Part shown: positions 1 through 7,401 of the stretch, piece by piece | Layout: each line of letters starts with the position of its first letter | Numbering within the stretch: the stretch's first letter is position 1 | Assembly (NCBI RefSeq): GCF_029958905.1 | Contig: NZ_CP124614.1 | Coordinates: 1,860,001 to 1,924,000, forward strand | Direction: 5' to 3' | Length of the DNA stretch: 64,000 nucleotides | From: Vibrio sp. YMD68 | GTDB lineage: Bacteria; Pseudomonadota; Gammaproteobacteria; Enterobacterales; Vibrionaceae | Notes under the pieces: generated by a model | Databases searched by the model: none | What the model saw: only the letters and a program-made list of their open reading frames with translations | Told to the model about the DNA's origin: nothing | Position numbers and translations under genes: made by a program

Positions 1-821
1 ATGCCACAGCCTAGAACTTCTAGCCATTTGCCATCTTTACGTTTCACGTCAACTTCAGCTGAAGGCTCTGTGAACGGGAAGAATGAAGGACGGAAACGCA
101 CTTCAACTTCTTCTTCAAAGAAGTTACAAAGGAAATCGTTAAGAATGCCTTTAAGTTGTGCGAAGTTTACGTTCTCATCCACTAACATACCTTCCACTTG
201 GTGGAACATTGGCGTGTGAGTTTGATCGTAGTCGTTACGGTAAACACGACCCGGAGCAATGAAGCGGAAAGGCGGTTTGCCGTTTTCCATCGTACGGATT
301 TGAACACCAGAAGTGTGCGTACGTAGCATTAGATCAGGGTTGAAGAAGAAAGTATCGTGATCAGTACGAGCTGGGTGATCGTCTGCGATGTTGAGTGCAT
401 CAAAGTTGTGGAATGCATCTTCGATCTCAGGGCCAGACTCAGTGCTAAAACCAAGCTCACCAAAGAACTGTTCGATACGCTCAACAGTGCGAGTCACTGG
501 GTGAAGACCACCGTTCTCAATGCGACGACCCGGTAGGCTCACATCAATGGTTTCTGCAGCCAGTTTCGCTTCAAGCTCTGCACGTTGCAGTGCGTCTTTG
601 CGAGCGACGATCGCTTGTTGAACAGCACCTTTCGCTTTGTTGATCTCTTGACCAGCAGTGCGACGCTCTTCAGGTGGAAGTTTACCTAGGCTTTGTAGTT
701 GAAGAGTGAGTTCACCCTTCTTACCTAAATACTGAACTCGCACTTCATCGAGTGCAACTAATGATTCAGCAGCGTTAATCGCGGCTGTAGCATTAGCAAT
801 AATCTCTTCTAGATGTTGCAT
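1..821 (-). CDS. pheS: Phenylalanyl-tRNA synthetase alpha subunit (3' end outside window)
   Basis: Charges tRNA-Phe with phenylalanine as the catalytic subunit of the cytoplasmic alpha2-beta2 enzyme. The first 273 or so residues are present, from an ATG at 819-821. They include the N-terminal coiled-coil region and the start of the class II catalytic core: the [15 protein letters not shown] stretch, then [13 protein letters not shown], then [27 protein letters not shown] (motif 2 region). The reading frame runs off the left edge of the window, so the C-terminus and any following pheT are not visible. The gene is divergent from the GNAT gene at 1065. A possible leader peptide lies about 150 bp upstream. 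Identity is clear from the conserved core. Confidence 0.97.
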   Translation of the reverse strand, partial: MQHLEEIIANATAAINAAESLVALDEVRVQYLGKKGELTLQLQSLGKLPPEERRTAGQEINKAKGAVQQAIVARKDALQRAELEAKLAAETIDVSLPGRRIENGGLHPVTRTVERIEQFFGELGFSTESGPEIEDAFHNFDALNIADDHPARTDHDTFFFNPDLMLRTHTSGVQIRTMENGKPPFRFIAPGRVYRNDYDQTHTPMFHQVEGMLVDENVNFAQLKGILNDFLCNFFEEEVEVRFRPSFFPFTEPSAEVDVKRKDGKWLEVLGCG

Positions 822-974
822 CGTTTCCTCATCTACCTATGGCTATCTGTAAAAGAAGGCATAAGTGGTACTGTCCATAAGGTTCCCTGCAAGGGATTCT
901 TGGGCATTTTCAAATAGCTGTACATAGTAGCGAAACCCACTTCTAAAGCCAAATCGATTTACGCTTATCTTCGT

Positions 975-1028
975 TTAATGGGGAAAAAACCGACGACGAC
1001 GATTGAAAATCTTCTCGTTCGCTCCCAT
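975..1028 (-). CDS. Possible 17-aa phenylalanine-type leader peptide upstream of pheS
   Basis: A short ORF on the pheS strand encodes MGANEKIFNRRRRFFPH and ends in TAA, about 150 bp before pheS. In E. coli pheST is preceded by the Phe-rich pheM leader peptide, which controls attenuation. Here only three of 17 residues are Phe, two of them adjacent, with four Arg just before. I see no good Shine-Dalgarno and no GC-rich hairpin with a U-run between it and pheS, only a weak TCCCTTGCAGGGA dyad near 884-896. Position and Phe content make it a candidate, not a firm call. Confidence 0.3.
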   Translation of the reverse strand: MGANEKIFNRRRRFFPH

Positions 1029-1064
1029 TGATAAACAATAACCACTATTTTGAGTTCAAAAACT

Positions 1065-1544
1065 ATGCTGACGATCAGAGAAATACAACCTAAAGATGAC
1101 TCCGCCATTTCGCACATCATCACTAAAGTTGGTCAAGAATATGGGGCGGTGGGCGAAGGGTTTGGCCCCTCAGACGCGGAAGTCTCAGAAATGAGTGCCT
1201 ATTACACGAAAGAACGTCGCAGCCATTATTTTGTTGCTCTGATTGACGATACCATTGTCGGCGGAAGTGGGATCGCCCCGTTTAATGACTCTAAGGTTAC
1301 CTGCGAGCTGAAAAAGCTTTTCTTACTTAGCGAAGGCAGAGGCGTTGGCTTGGGCAAAAAGCTGACATTGGCGTGTCTTGATATGGCGAAAACTCTCGGT
1401 TTTACTCACTGCTATCTGGATACATTATCGAGTATGGGTGACGCGATACGCTTGTACGAAAAATTAGGATTTGAACACCTGGATAAGCCATTAGAGGGCA
1501 CTCTCCACGGCAAGTGTGATGTGTGGATGCTTAAAGAACTATAA
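1065..1544 (+). CDS. GNAT-family N-acetyltransferase
   Basis: Predicted cytoplasmic acetyl-CoA-dependent N-acetyltransferase of about 159 residues; the substrate cannot be told. The N-terminal strand MLTIREIQPKDDSAI, the central VGGSGIAPF strand, and the acetyl-CoA pyrophosphate-binding motif A (KLFLLSEGRGVGLGKKL, with the R-G-x-G-L-G signature) are all present. The C-terminal LYEKLGFEHLD is the usual GNAT ending. I prefer the ATG at 1065; an in-frame TTG lies at 1050, and neither has a convincing ribosome site. The gene stands alone, divergent from pheS and convergent with the barrel protein at 1650. Confidence 0.88.
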   Translation: MLTIREIQPKDDSAISHIITKVGQEYGAVGEGFGPSDAEVSEMSAYYTKERRSHYFVALIDDTIVGGSGIAPFNDSKVTCELKKLFLLSEGRGVGLGKKLTLACLDMAKTLGFTHCYLDTLSSMGDAIRLYEKLGFEHLDKPLEGTLHGKCDVWMLKEL

Positions 1545-1649
1545 TTAGCAACGATCACCAAAACGGTTGAAGATAGCTTTAAAAATCGATAAAAAAGCGA
1601 TAAAAAGGCAGAGCATTCATCAAATGCTCTGCCTCGAAGAAACATTCGT

Positions 1650-2855
1650 TTAGAAATAATACTCTAGAGAGACTTCAACGAAATCATCATTTCTCGCAAA
1701 ATACAGCAAATCCGTGGGTGTTTCATTTTCAAAGACCCACGCATCTAATCGCCATTTCAATTGGTTGGTGATTCGACTCGACGCTTCCAGCTTAGCGCTA
1801 TAGACATCGCTATTATCCAGATCCTGAGTAATGCCTGTGAGCAATTCCGTGCCATCCTCATCATTTAACGCCAATCTAACTCCGGCAAATATGTCATTTT
1901 GCCCTGGGGTCTGTGCATTGTTTCCTCGGCTATCATAAAGATACTCAGCAATTAGCCCCACATCCCAATACGAGTCAAATGGGCCAACCACGGTGTACTC
2001 TAGCCCAGTGACTAAGCCGGTATGATGGTCAACACTATCACGATAAATCGATTCCAGTTTTAATAACCAGTCTCCGACAATACCCTGCACATCCACGCCC
2101 ACCTGATTCATTTGAGCATAATAAGGCTGTACCTTGATTTGGCTCACTTGCCCTTGATTAAACTGGTAATAAGGATCTCGGTTTGTACCATTAAAATAAC
2201 TGAATCCAAGATCCCAGTCCCCTAGCATTTTGCTGTAACGCAACGCCACATCGATATGCTTTTCTTCTCTCGATGACTCGTAAATGGTATCACTAGAAAC
2301 AGGAACGGTAGGTCTGATCCTGCCATCAACCCCAGCAAACGTTCGTTCTCTAAAATAAGGCATTATCAAGGTGTCTAGCGTGCCCCACTCTTTTATTGAA
2401 CTAAAATGAATCATCGGCTGACCTAACTTATCTTCTCCATCCAGTGATTCAATCGCATCGGTCTGGTTGACCACATCAACCAGTTGAGTCGATTCCGTCA
2501 CACCCCAAAACACCTTGCCAACCCCAAGCCTTAGTTCATAGTCATCCCAATAGGTCAGATAAAGCGCTTCTCGTATGTCACCATGAGTTCTTTCTTCATC
2601 CATGCTGTCTAGGCGATAGAAAGGGGTAAAGCTGAAACTGCTTCCTCCATCAAACTCCCAATGAAGATCGGGCGCAACCACTAAAGACGTTTGTCCTTTA
2701 TCTTGACCTTGTGCTCCATCTGACATGTATTGGCGGTGCTCAATATTGACCTGACCACCTAGGCCGACTGCGTGACACTGTAGCGAGAAAACCAGGCTCG
2801 TCACCATACCCATAGTCAACCCTAATTGGCGTAGCGATGTGTTCATCCTTTTCAT
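1650..2855 (-). CDS. Outer-membrane beta-barrel protein of an exporter module
   Basis: A 401-residue protein with a signal peptide (about residues 1-29, cut after CHA). A long series of amphipathic strands follows, and the sequence ends in SLEYYF; a terminal aromatic residue is typical of BamA-inserted barrels. It resembles the porin-like partners, DUF1302-like in spirit, that accompany MMPL exporters, but I cannot assign a family by eye. Its ATG follows the LolA-like gene by 7 bp, with AAGG about 10 nt upstream, so the two are probably co-translated. It probably provides the outer-membrane step for a lipidic or hydrophobic cargo. Function is inferred from context only. Confidence 0.75.
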   Translation of the reverse strand: MKRMNTSLRQLGLTMGMVTSLVFSLQCHAVGLGGQVNIEHRQYMSDGAQGQDKGQTSLVVAPDLHWEFDGGSSFSFTPFYRLDSMDEERTHGDIREALYLTYWDDYELRLGVGKVFWGVTESTQLVDVVNQTDAIESLDGEDKLGQPMIHFSSIKEWGTLDTLIMPYFRERTFAGVDGRIRPTVPVSSDTIYESSREEKHIDVALRYSKMLGDWDLGFSYFNGTNRDPYYQFNQGQVSQIKVQPYYAQMNQVGVDVQGIVGDWLLKLESIYRDSVDHHTGLVTGLEYTVVGPFDSYWDVGLIAEYLYDSRGNNAQTPGQNDIFAGVRLALNDEDGTELLTGITQDLDNSDVYSAKLEASSRITNQLKWRLDAWVFENETPTDLLYFARNDDFVEVSLEYYF

Positions 2856-2862
2856 GTCATGG

Positions 2863-3669
2863 CTACCTTATACGTTTCAGCGTGTTCTTTTGAAAATCAC
2901 TCTCATTTAATCCCGTTTGAAATGTCATTTCACTGGTCGTCAGTAAGGTACTTTTTCCTGTTTGATGGTTTTGCATAGACATGGTGTGTGCGCGCCAATA
3001 TTGGTCTAGGTACTGTTTGTAGTCGGTAAACGTCAGGGTTTTTAGTAGCGCACCTTTGCGGTCGTAGAATTCAACTTTTAAAGGGCGGTACTCTTGCTTT
3101 GAAAGCCACACTATCTGCTTGGTGTAGCCAGAGTTTTTATCGGTTGGAATCTGCTCTAATACGAACGCCTCTTCTCCTGATATCGCGTCATCTTTCAAAT
3201 AATTGAACGTGTATTTTTCTAGCTCAAACGAACTAAGGTCTTCATAAGCGAACTCACTGCCCATGAATGGCCCCGATTTATTACGCGATGAGATTCGTTT
3301 TACTCGCTTTAACGCGGGTAAGTAGAGCCATTGATCATCGGCATCCACGGTATGCGAATGGTTTAAAAACGCCGTGCCTTTTACATCTCGTGGCTCTTCA
3401 AAAATCGTCAGTCCTTTATCTCCGTCGTCTTTCACTTCTAGAGATTTAAGCTGCATTAAGCGTGTGCTGCTTTCGCCCTGTACATTTTTCAAAAGCATTT
3501 CCATCGTTGAAACAGAATCGCCCCAGCCTTCATCTCGGTTTTTTCTCTCGGTTGCTATCTCTAGTCCTGTTGCTTCGCTCGCGGTCACTGGCATTGAAGC
3601 GCCTAAAACAAGTGATAGTGCGACTGCAGTATTAATGCCGAGTGTTTTTATGTTCTTTAACGCATTCAT
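2863..3669 (-). CDS. LolA-like periplasmic outer membrane lipoprotein-sorting protein
   Basis: A 268-residue exported protein with a signal peptide (about 1-30, cut after VTA). The body matches the LolA/LolB-like COG2834 family: TFTDYKQYLDQYWRAH and ETTSEMTF-type strands, plus a DADDQWLYLPALKRVKRISS segment typical of members encoded beside MMPL exporters. LolA folds carry acyl chains through the periplasm, so it may shuttle lipid or hydrophobic cargo between the exporter and the outer membrane. The start has a good ribosome site (AAGGAACGAACA before ATG). It lies between the exporter gene (90 bp upstream) and the barrel gene (7 bp downstream). Confidence 0.85.
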   Translation of the reverse strand: MNALKNIKTLGINTAVALSLVLGASMPVTASEATGLEIATERKNRDEGWGDSVSTMEMLLKNVQGESSTRLMQLKSLEVKDDGDKGLTIFEEPRDVKGTAFLNHSHTVDADDQWLYLPALKRVKRISSRNKSGPFMGSEFAYEDLSSFELEKYTFNYLKDDAISGEEAFVLEQIPTDKNSGYTKQIVWLSKQEYRPLKVEFYDRKGALLKTLTFTDYKQYLDQYWRAHTMSMQNHQTGKSTLLTTSEMTFQTGLNESDFQKNTLKRIR

Positions 3670-3759
3670 TGTTCGTTCCTTCGTTTCGTTCTAATTCGGG
3701 TTTACCTATGGCTAAATTTCGTCAACGTTGAGCGTATTTAGCCACGGTATTAAGAGGGT

Positions 3760-6138
3760 TTAGCTCGTTGTTACTGGCTTATTGGTTATTCGTATTTCTT
3801 GCTTTTCCGGCAGTACGTCTTGGCTTGGGTATTCTTTTTTGTCGAAAAGCATCAACAAGGTTGGTAGAAATAGGAAATCCACCACCAATGCGATAAACAC
3901 CACCATCGCACTCAGTAGCCCCATGTCAGAATTCAATCTGAATGAAGACATTGCCAGTACGGAGAACCCAGCGACAAGGACAACGGTTGTAATCCAAAGC
4001 GCTCTGCCTACTGTATGGAAAGCGTATCTCACCGCTTCTTCCGCGCTTTTTCCTTGCTTACGTGCGCGCTGATATTTCGATAAGAAATGGACCGCGTCAT
4101 CCACGACAATGCCAAGTGTTAATGTGACAACAACAGATAGCCCTAAGTTAATTTCACCAGAGACGAGCGCCCACAAACCAAAGCCAATCGCCGCTGGTGC
4201 CATGTTTGGAATGATGCTGATGATGCCTAAACGGAATGATCGCAATGCAAAGATCATGAGTGCTGAAATTAAAATCAGAGTTATGGGTAATGTCGATAAC
4301 ATGCTCGCCATATTGGTCTCGCCGATATGGGCGAACATCAATGATGGGCTTGAAGCGACAACTTGGTATTGAGGCGCGTTTTGACGAAACCAGTCGTAGA
4401 TTCTGCTTTCTATTTCAACAAGCTCTACGCTTCCCAAGTTGTCGAGTGTCAGCATCATTTTGATCGAGGATTTGTCGACATTGATTTGGTTGTTTAAGTC
4501 CAAACCATAAGGAAGTGACATTTCGTAGAGTAATAGGTATTGAGCCGCCAGCTCTCTGTCGAGCGGCAGTTTATAGTAGCGACTATCATCGCTATGCATG
4601 TTCTGATTCAAGCGTTTGTAAACATCGGATAGTGCCGCTACGTGATCGGTTTCCGGTTGCTCTCGTAGCCAATCGGTAAAGTCACCCACGGTTTGTAAAA
4701 AGACGGGATCGGCAATGCCCTGAGATTCATGAGTTTTGATCGCAATGCTGATATTGGTCATTCCGCTGATGCGCTGTTCCATAAAATCCGCAGCTCGACG
4801 AAATTCACTTCGAGAGTCAAAATATTTTACAGACTCATCATTGACTTGATTTAACGGAATCAACGCAGCAGTGACGGCAATGAATACCACGGAGATCGGT
4901 AGCAGAGGCTTACGGTGCTTTACCACGAAATCACCCAGTCTATCCATAAATCGATTCGACGCTGTTGCCTGGTTTTCTTTAACTTTCATCGGAAGCCACT
5001 TGAGCATGGCGGGTAGCAGTGTCATTGACAAAAAGCACGCTATCATCACGCCGAGGGCCGCTAGATTGCCAAAATCTCTGAGTACTGGCGAATCCGACAT
5101 ATTCATCATCAAAAAGCCGATTGCAGTGGTGACCGATGTGATCAAAATAGGCATGAAGTTAACCGCAACGCTTTGCTCAATAGCGTATCGTTTTGAGTAA
5201 CCGCTCTGCATGTTATGGCGCATTGTCGCAATGACATGAACACAATCGGCAACGGCGAGTGTCATAACCAATGTGGGTATGTTTACGGTGGCCGTACTGA
5301 TAAACATTCCCGCCCACCCAGAGAGCCCCATCGTTGCTGCAACAGAACCAATAATGACGACAAGCGTTGCCAGAACACCGAATACAGAACGTAGCATCAG
5401 GGTTAAAAAGACTAAAATGACCATCAGCATTGCAGGCACCAAGGTAGCCGTGTCTGACTGAGCAGATTGCATAAACGCGTTATTCATCGCGATAATTCCA
5501 GCCTTGTGGAACTCAACATTGGGATAGAGTGCTTGGTAGCGTTCCACCATTTGATTGATGCTCACAATGACTTCTTGCACTTCAGACGTTTTATCCACTT
5601 CTGGCAGTTGAACCGTCACATTAACAACCGTGACATCGCCTTTTTTCGATATGAGTGAGTCCACTAAAGCCGGTTCTGTTAGTGCAACACGCCTAATTTT
5701 TTGTATACGTTGTTCGGTAAGCGCGTAACCTTCATAAATGAGGTCTTCAACGATCAGGTCGTCTGCATCGGCTTCTGTATGTTGGTAGTTTGCTAACGAA
5801 TCAACACGGCTAGAGTAAGGAACTTGCCATGCATCATTGGTTAAATCTTGGACCAGAGTCAGTATTTCGGGGGTGAATACCGACCCTTGCTCAGGTGCGA
5901 TAACGATGGCGAGATTGTCTGATTTGGTAAACGTCGTTTGTATTTCTTCAAACGCCAATAACTGCTTATTGGAGCCTTCGAAGAAGATATTGTAGTCGCC
6001 TCTAAAATAGAGGTTCTTTGCCCCTAAAGCCGCAAAGACAACAAGTGATAATGTGGTGAGTATCACCCAAAAGGTAAACTTGGTTGGTAGTGTGAACCAA
6101 GCGTTGATGTTGTTAGGCGGTGGATTCGATGGTTTCAT
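3760..6138 (-). CDS. MMPL/RND-family exporter (COG1033 type)
   Basis: An inner-membrane exporter of about 792 residues with two repeated halves, each a membrane helix, a large periplasmic domain and a five-helix block. Both halves keep acidic proton-relay signatures in the membrane: MTLAVADCVHVIATMRH in the first and LTLGIVVDDAVHFLSKY in the second. Members are driven by the proton gradient and move lipids, hopanoids, pigments or hydrophobic compounds; the cargo here is unknown. I place the start at the ATG at 6138, which has GGAG 7-8 nt upstream. An in-frame ATG at 6177 has no ribosome site, and one TetR-type palindrome lies between the two. First gene of the exporter-LolA-like-barrel operon, downstream of its likely TetR regulator. 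Confidence 0.88.
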   Translation of the reverse strand: MKPSNPPPNNINAWFTLPTKFTFWVILTTLSLVVFAALGAKNLYFRGDYNIFFEGSNKQLLAFEEIQTTFTKSDNLAIVIAPEQGSVFTPEILTLVQDLTNDAWQVPYSSRVDSLANYQHTEADADDLIVEDLIYEGYALTEQRIQKIRRVALTEPALVDSLISKKGDVTVVNVTVQLPEVDKTSEVQEVIVSINQMVERYQALYPNVEFHKAGIIAMNNAFMQSAQSDTATLVPAMLMVILVFLTLMLRSVFGVLATLVVIIGSVAATMGLSGWAGMFISTATVNIPTLVMTLAVADCVHVIATMRHNMQSGYSKRYAIEQSVAVNFMPILITSVTTAIGFLMMNMSDSPVLRDFGNLAALGVMIACFLSMTLLPAMLKWLPMKVKENQATASNRFMDRLGDFVVKHRKPLLPISVVFIAVTAALIPLNQVNDESVKYFDSRSEFRRAADFMEQRISGMTNISIAIKTHESQGIADPVFLQTVGDFTDWLREQPETDHVAALSDVYKRLNQNMHSDDSRYYKLPLDRELAAQYLLLYEMSLPYGLDLNNQINVDKSSIKMMLTLDNLGSVELVEIESRIYDWFRQNAPQYQVVASSPSLMFAHIGETNMASMLSTLPITLILISALMIFALRSFRLGIISIIPNMAPAAIGFGLWALVSGEINLGLSVVVTLTLGIVVDDAVHFLSKYQRARKQGKSAEEAVRYAFHTVGRALWITTVVLVAGFSVLAMSSFRLNSDMGLLSAMVVFIALVVDFLFLPTLLMLFDKKEYPSQDVLPEKQEIRITNKPVTTS

Positions 6139-6153
6139 CACAGTCTCCGTTTG

Positions 6154-6166
6154 TGACGTTTCGTCA
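6154..6166. promoter_or_regulatory. Candidate TetR operator O1, just before the exporter start
   Basis: TGACGTTTCGTCA, a perfect 5-3-5 inverted repeat matching three other sites near this TetR gene. It lies 16 bp before the preferred exporter ATG (6138), where a bound repressor would block transcription or elongation. Confidence 0.6.
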
Positions 6167-6278
6167 TTTATTGCCATTAAAAAACCAGATCAATCTGGCT
6201 TAAGCACCGGAGCTGTAAAAACTCCGAAAATAGCAACACTAATGCATCAATAAGGCGTGGGATAAACCCAACCTTATG

Positions 6279-6291
6279 TGACGAATCGTCA
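6279..6291. promoter_or_regulatory. Candidate TetR operator O2, exporter promoter
   Basis: TGACGAATCGTCA, a perfect 6-1-6 inverted repeat between the tetR stop and the exporter operon. It shares the TGACGnnnCGTCA core with the sites at 6154, 7214 and (one half) 7231. Confidence 0.65.
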
Positions 6292-6303
6292 TAAATGGTG
6301 ATT

Positions 6304-6330
6304 TTAAAGCCCACTATACATGGGCTTTAA
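6304..6330 (-). terminator. Hairpin after the tetR gene
   Basis: A 10-bp perfect stem, TTAAAGCCCA/TGGGCTTTAA, with a 7-nt loop, 16 bp after the tetR stop. It is followed by AAAATC rather than a U-run on the minus strand, so it may be a partial terminator that still allows read-through into the exporter. Confidence 0.5.
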
Positions 6331-6345
6331 TCGGTACGTATGAAT

Positions 6346-7134
6346 TTAACGACCAACAGAGTTTAAGTACTCGACTTCTTCACTGAATAATTCACTTTCT
6401 ACTCGACGCCAAGTTTTCCGGTAATCCCATTCCGAAGAAAGAGGCTTCCAACCTAAACCATCAAGTAACATGTTTGCATTGTGCAGCACTGAAAACGGGT
6501 CTTGTAAGCGATTGATACAATGGCTATTAGACGCATTTTGCGTCAATGCATTGGAACCAAAAGCAATCGACCAGTTTGCAAATACTATCGCGTCAGAACC
6601 GATTCCTGAAGAAAATTTGAGATCACCCGCATCAGCGGCTAAACCGATTAATTCATCGGCCTGGCTGATCACTATCTCTTCGAGCGCGTTTAATCCCGCG
6701 ACTCTGTCGGGTGATGCTTTCTCTAATACCCAGGGGCTTTTAGCCATGATAGCGCACGTTGAGAGTACCGGCTCCATACGAGCATAGATACGATACGCAA
6801 CATGCAGTGCAATCACTCGCTCCCGAGTATTCCCTTCAAAATCACCAATTCGGTCAAACAGTAGCGCTTCACTTTTTAACGAATGAATGCACAGAGCCAA
6901 AATAACATCTTCTTTACTGCAAAAATGATTGTAGATAGTCCCCTTCGAGTACGGGCTAGCTGCCGTCAATTTATCCATTGTTAAATTACTAAATCCTTGT
7001 TCTTGAACAAGAGATTTAGCCAACAGAGTTAACTCGACTTCTCTATCCGCTATCGCTTTCTGTTTTTTGGACAAACCAAAAGGACAGCCTTGCGACTCTT
7101 TCTTACCATCTTTTTTACAGTTAAAGCCAAACAT
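6346..7134 (-). CDS. TetR/AcrR-family repressor, likely regulator of the exporter operon
   Basis: A 262-residue one-component regulator. The helix-turn-helix occupies about residues 28-80, with LVQEQGFSNLTMDKLTAASPYSKGTIYNHFCSKEDVILAL matching the TetR signature (G-T-I-Y-N-H-F-x-S-K-E-D). The rest would be the ligand-binding domain. An unusual 25-residue basic N-terminal extension with two cysteines (C6, C17) precedes the DNA-binding domain. Two palindromes lie upstream of its own promoter and two upstream of the downstream exporter, so it probably represses itself and the operon and is released by exported cargo or a related molecule. Repression and ligand are inference. Confidence 0.88.
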   Translation of the reverse strand: MFGFNCKKDGKKESQGCPFGLSKKQKAIADREVELTLLAKSLVQEQGFSNLTMDKLTAASPYSKGTIYNHFCSKEDVILALCIHSLKSEALLFDRIGDFEGNTRERVIALHVAYRIYARMEPVLSTCAIMAKSPWVLEKASPDRVAGLNALEEIVISQADELIGLAADAGDLKFSSGIGSDAIVFANWSIAFGSNALTQNASNSHCINRLQDPFSVLHNANMLLDGLGWKPLSSEWDYRKTWRRVESELFSEEVEYLNSVGR

Positions 7135-7213
7135 GTTATTTCAATCCGTTTTCGTCAAACCACTTAACGCTGCAATTGTAACACGAATGCAAAATCTATG
7201 TACCTTACCTTTA

Positions 7214-7243
7214 TGACGATGCGTCATTTTTGACACATCGTCA
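7214..7243. promoter_or_regulatory. Paired candidate TetR operators O3/O4 upstream of tetR
   Basis: TGACGATGCGTCA (7214-7226) and TGACACATCGTCA (7231-7243) lie 17 bp apart start to start. They sit inside a larger dyad, TTATGACGATG ... CATCGTCATAA. About 80-110 bp before the tetR ATG; consistent with autoregulation. Confidence 0.6.
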
Positions 7244-7341
7244 TAATATCGAATTCATTGAGCAGATCAAGAGATTTGTTGGGATTTATTTGAAAACCTT
7301 ATGAGTCGTATCGAAATGCGGTGTTTGAACAATGAATAGGC

Positions 7342-7371
7342 AAAAAAATAGAGAGTAAATACTCTCTATTT
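7342..7371 (-). terminator. Intrinsic terminator of the secreted-protein gene
   Basis: Stem AATAGAGAGT/ACTCTCTATT with a 4-nt loop. On the minus strand it is followed by a run of T residues, about 30 bp after the stop at 7402. Confidence 0.8.
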
Positions 7372-7401
7372 GTCATGTGCATCTGCGTATTGAGTTATGA
7401 A

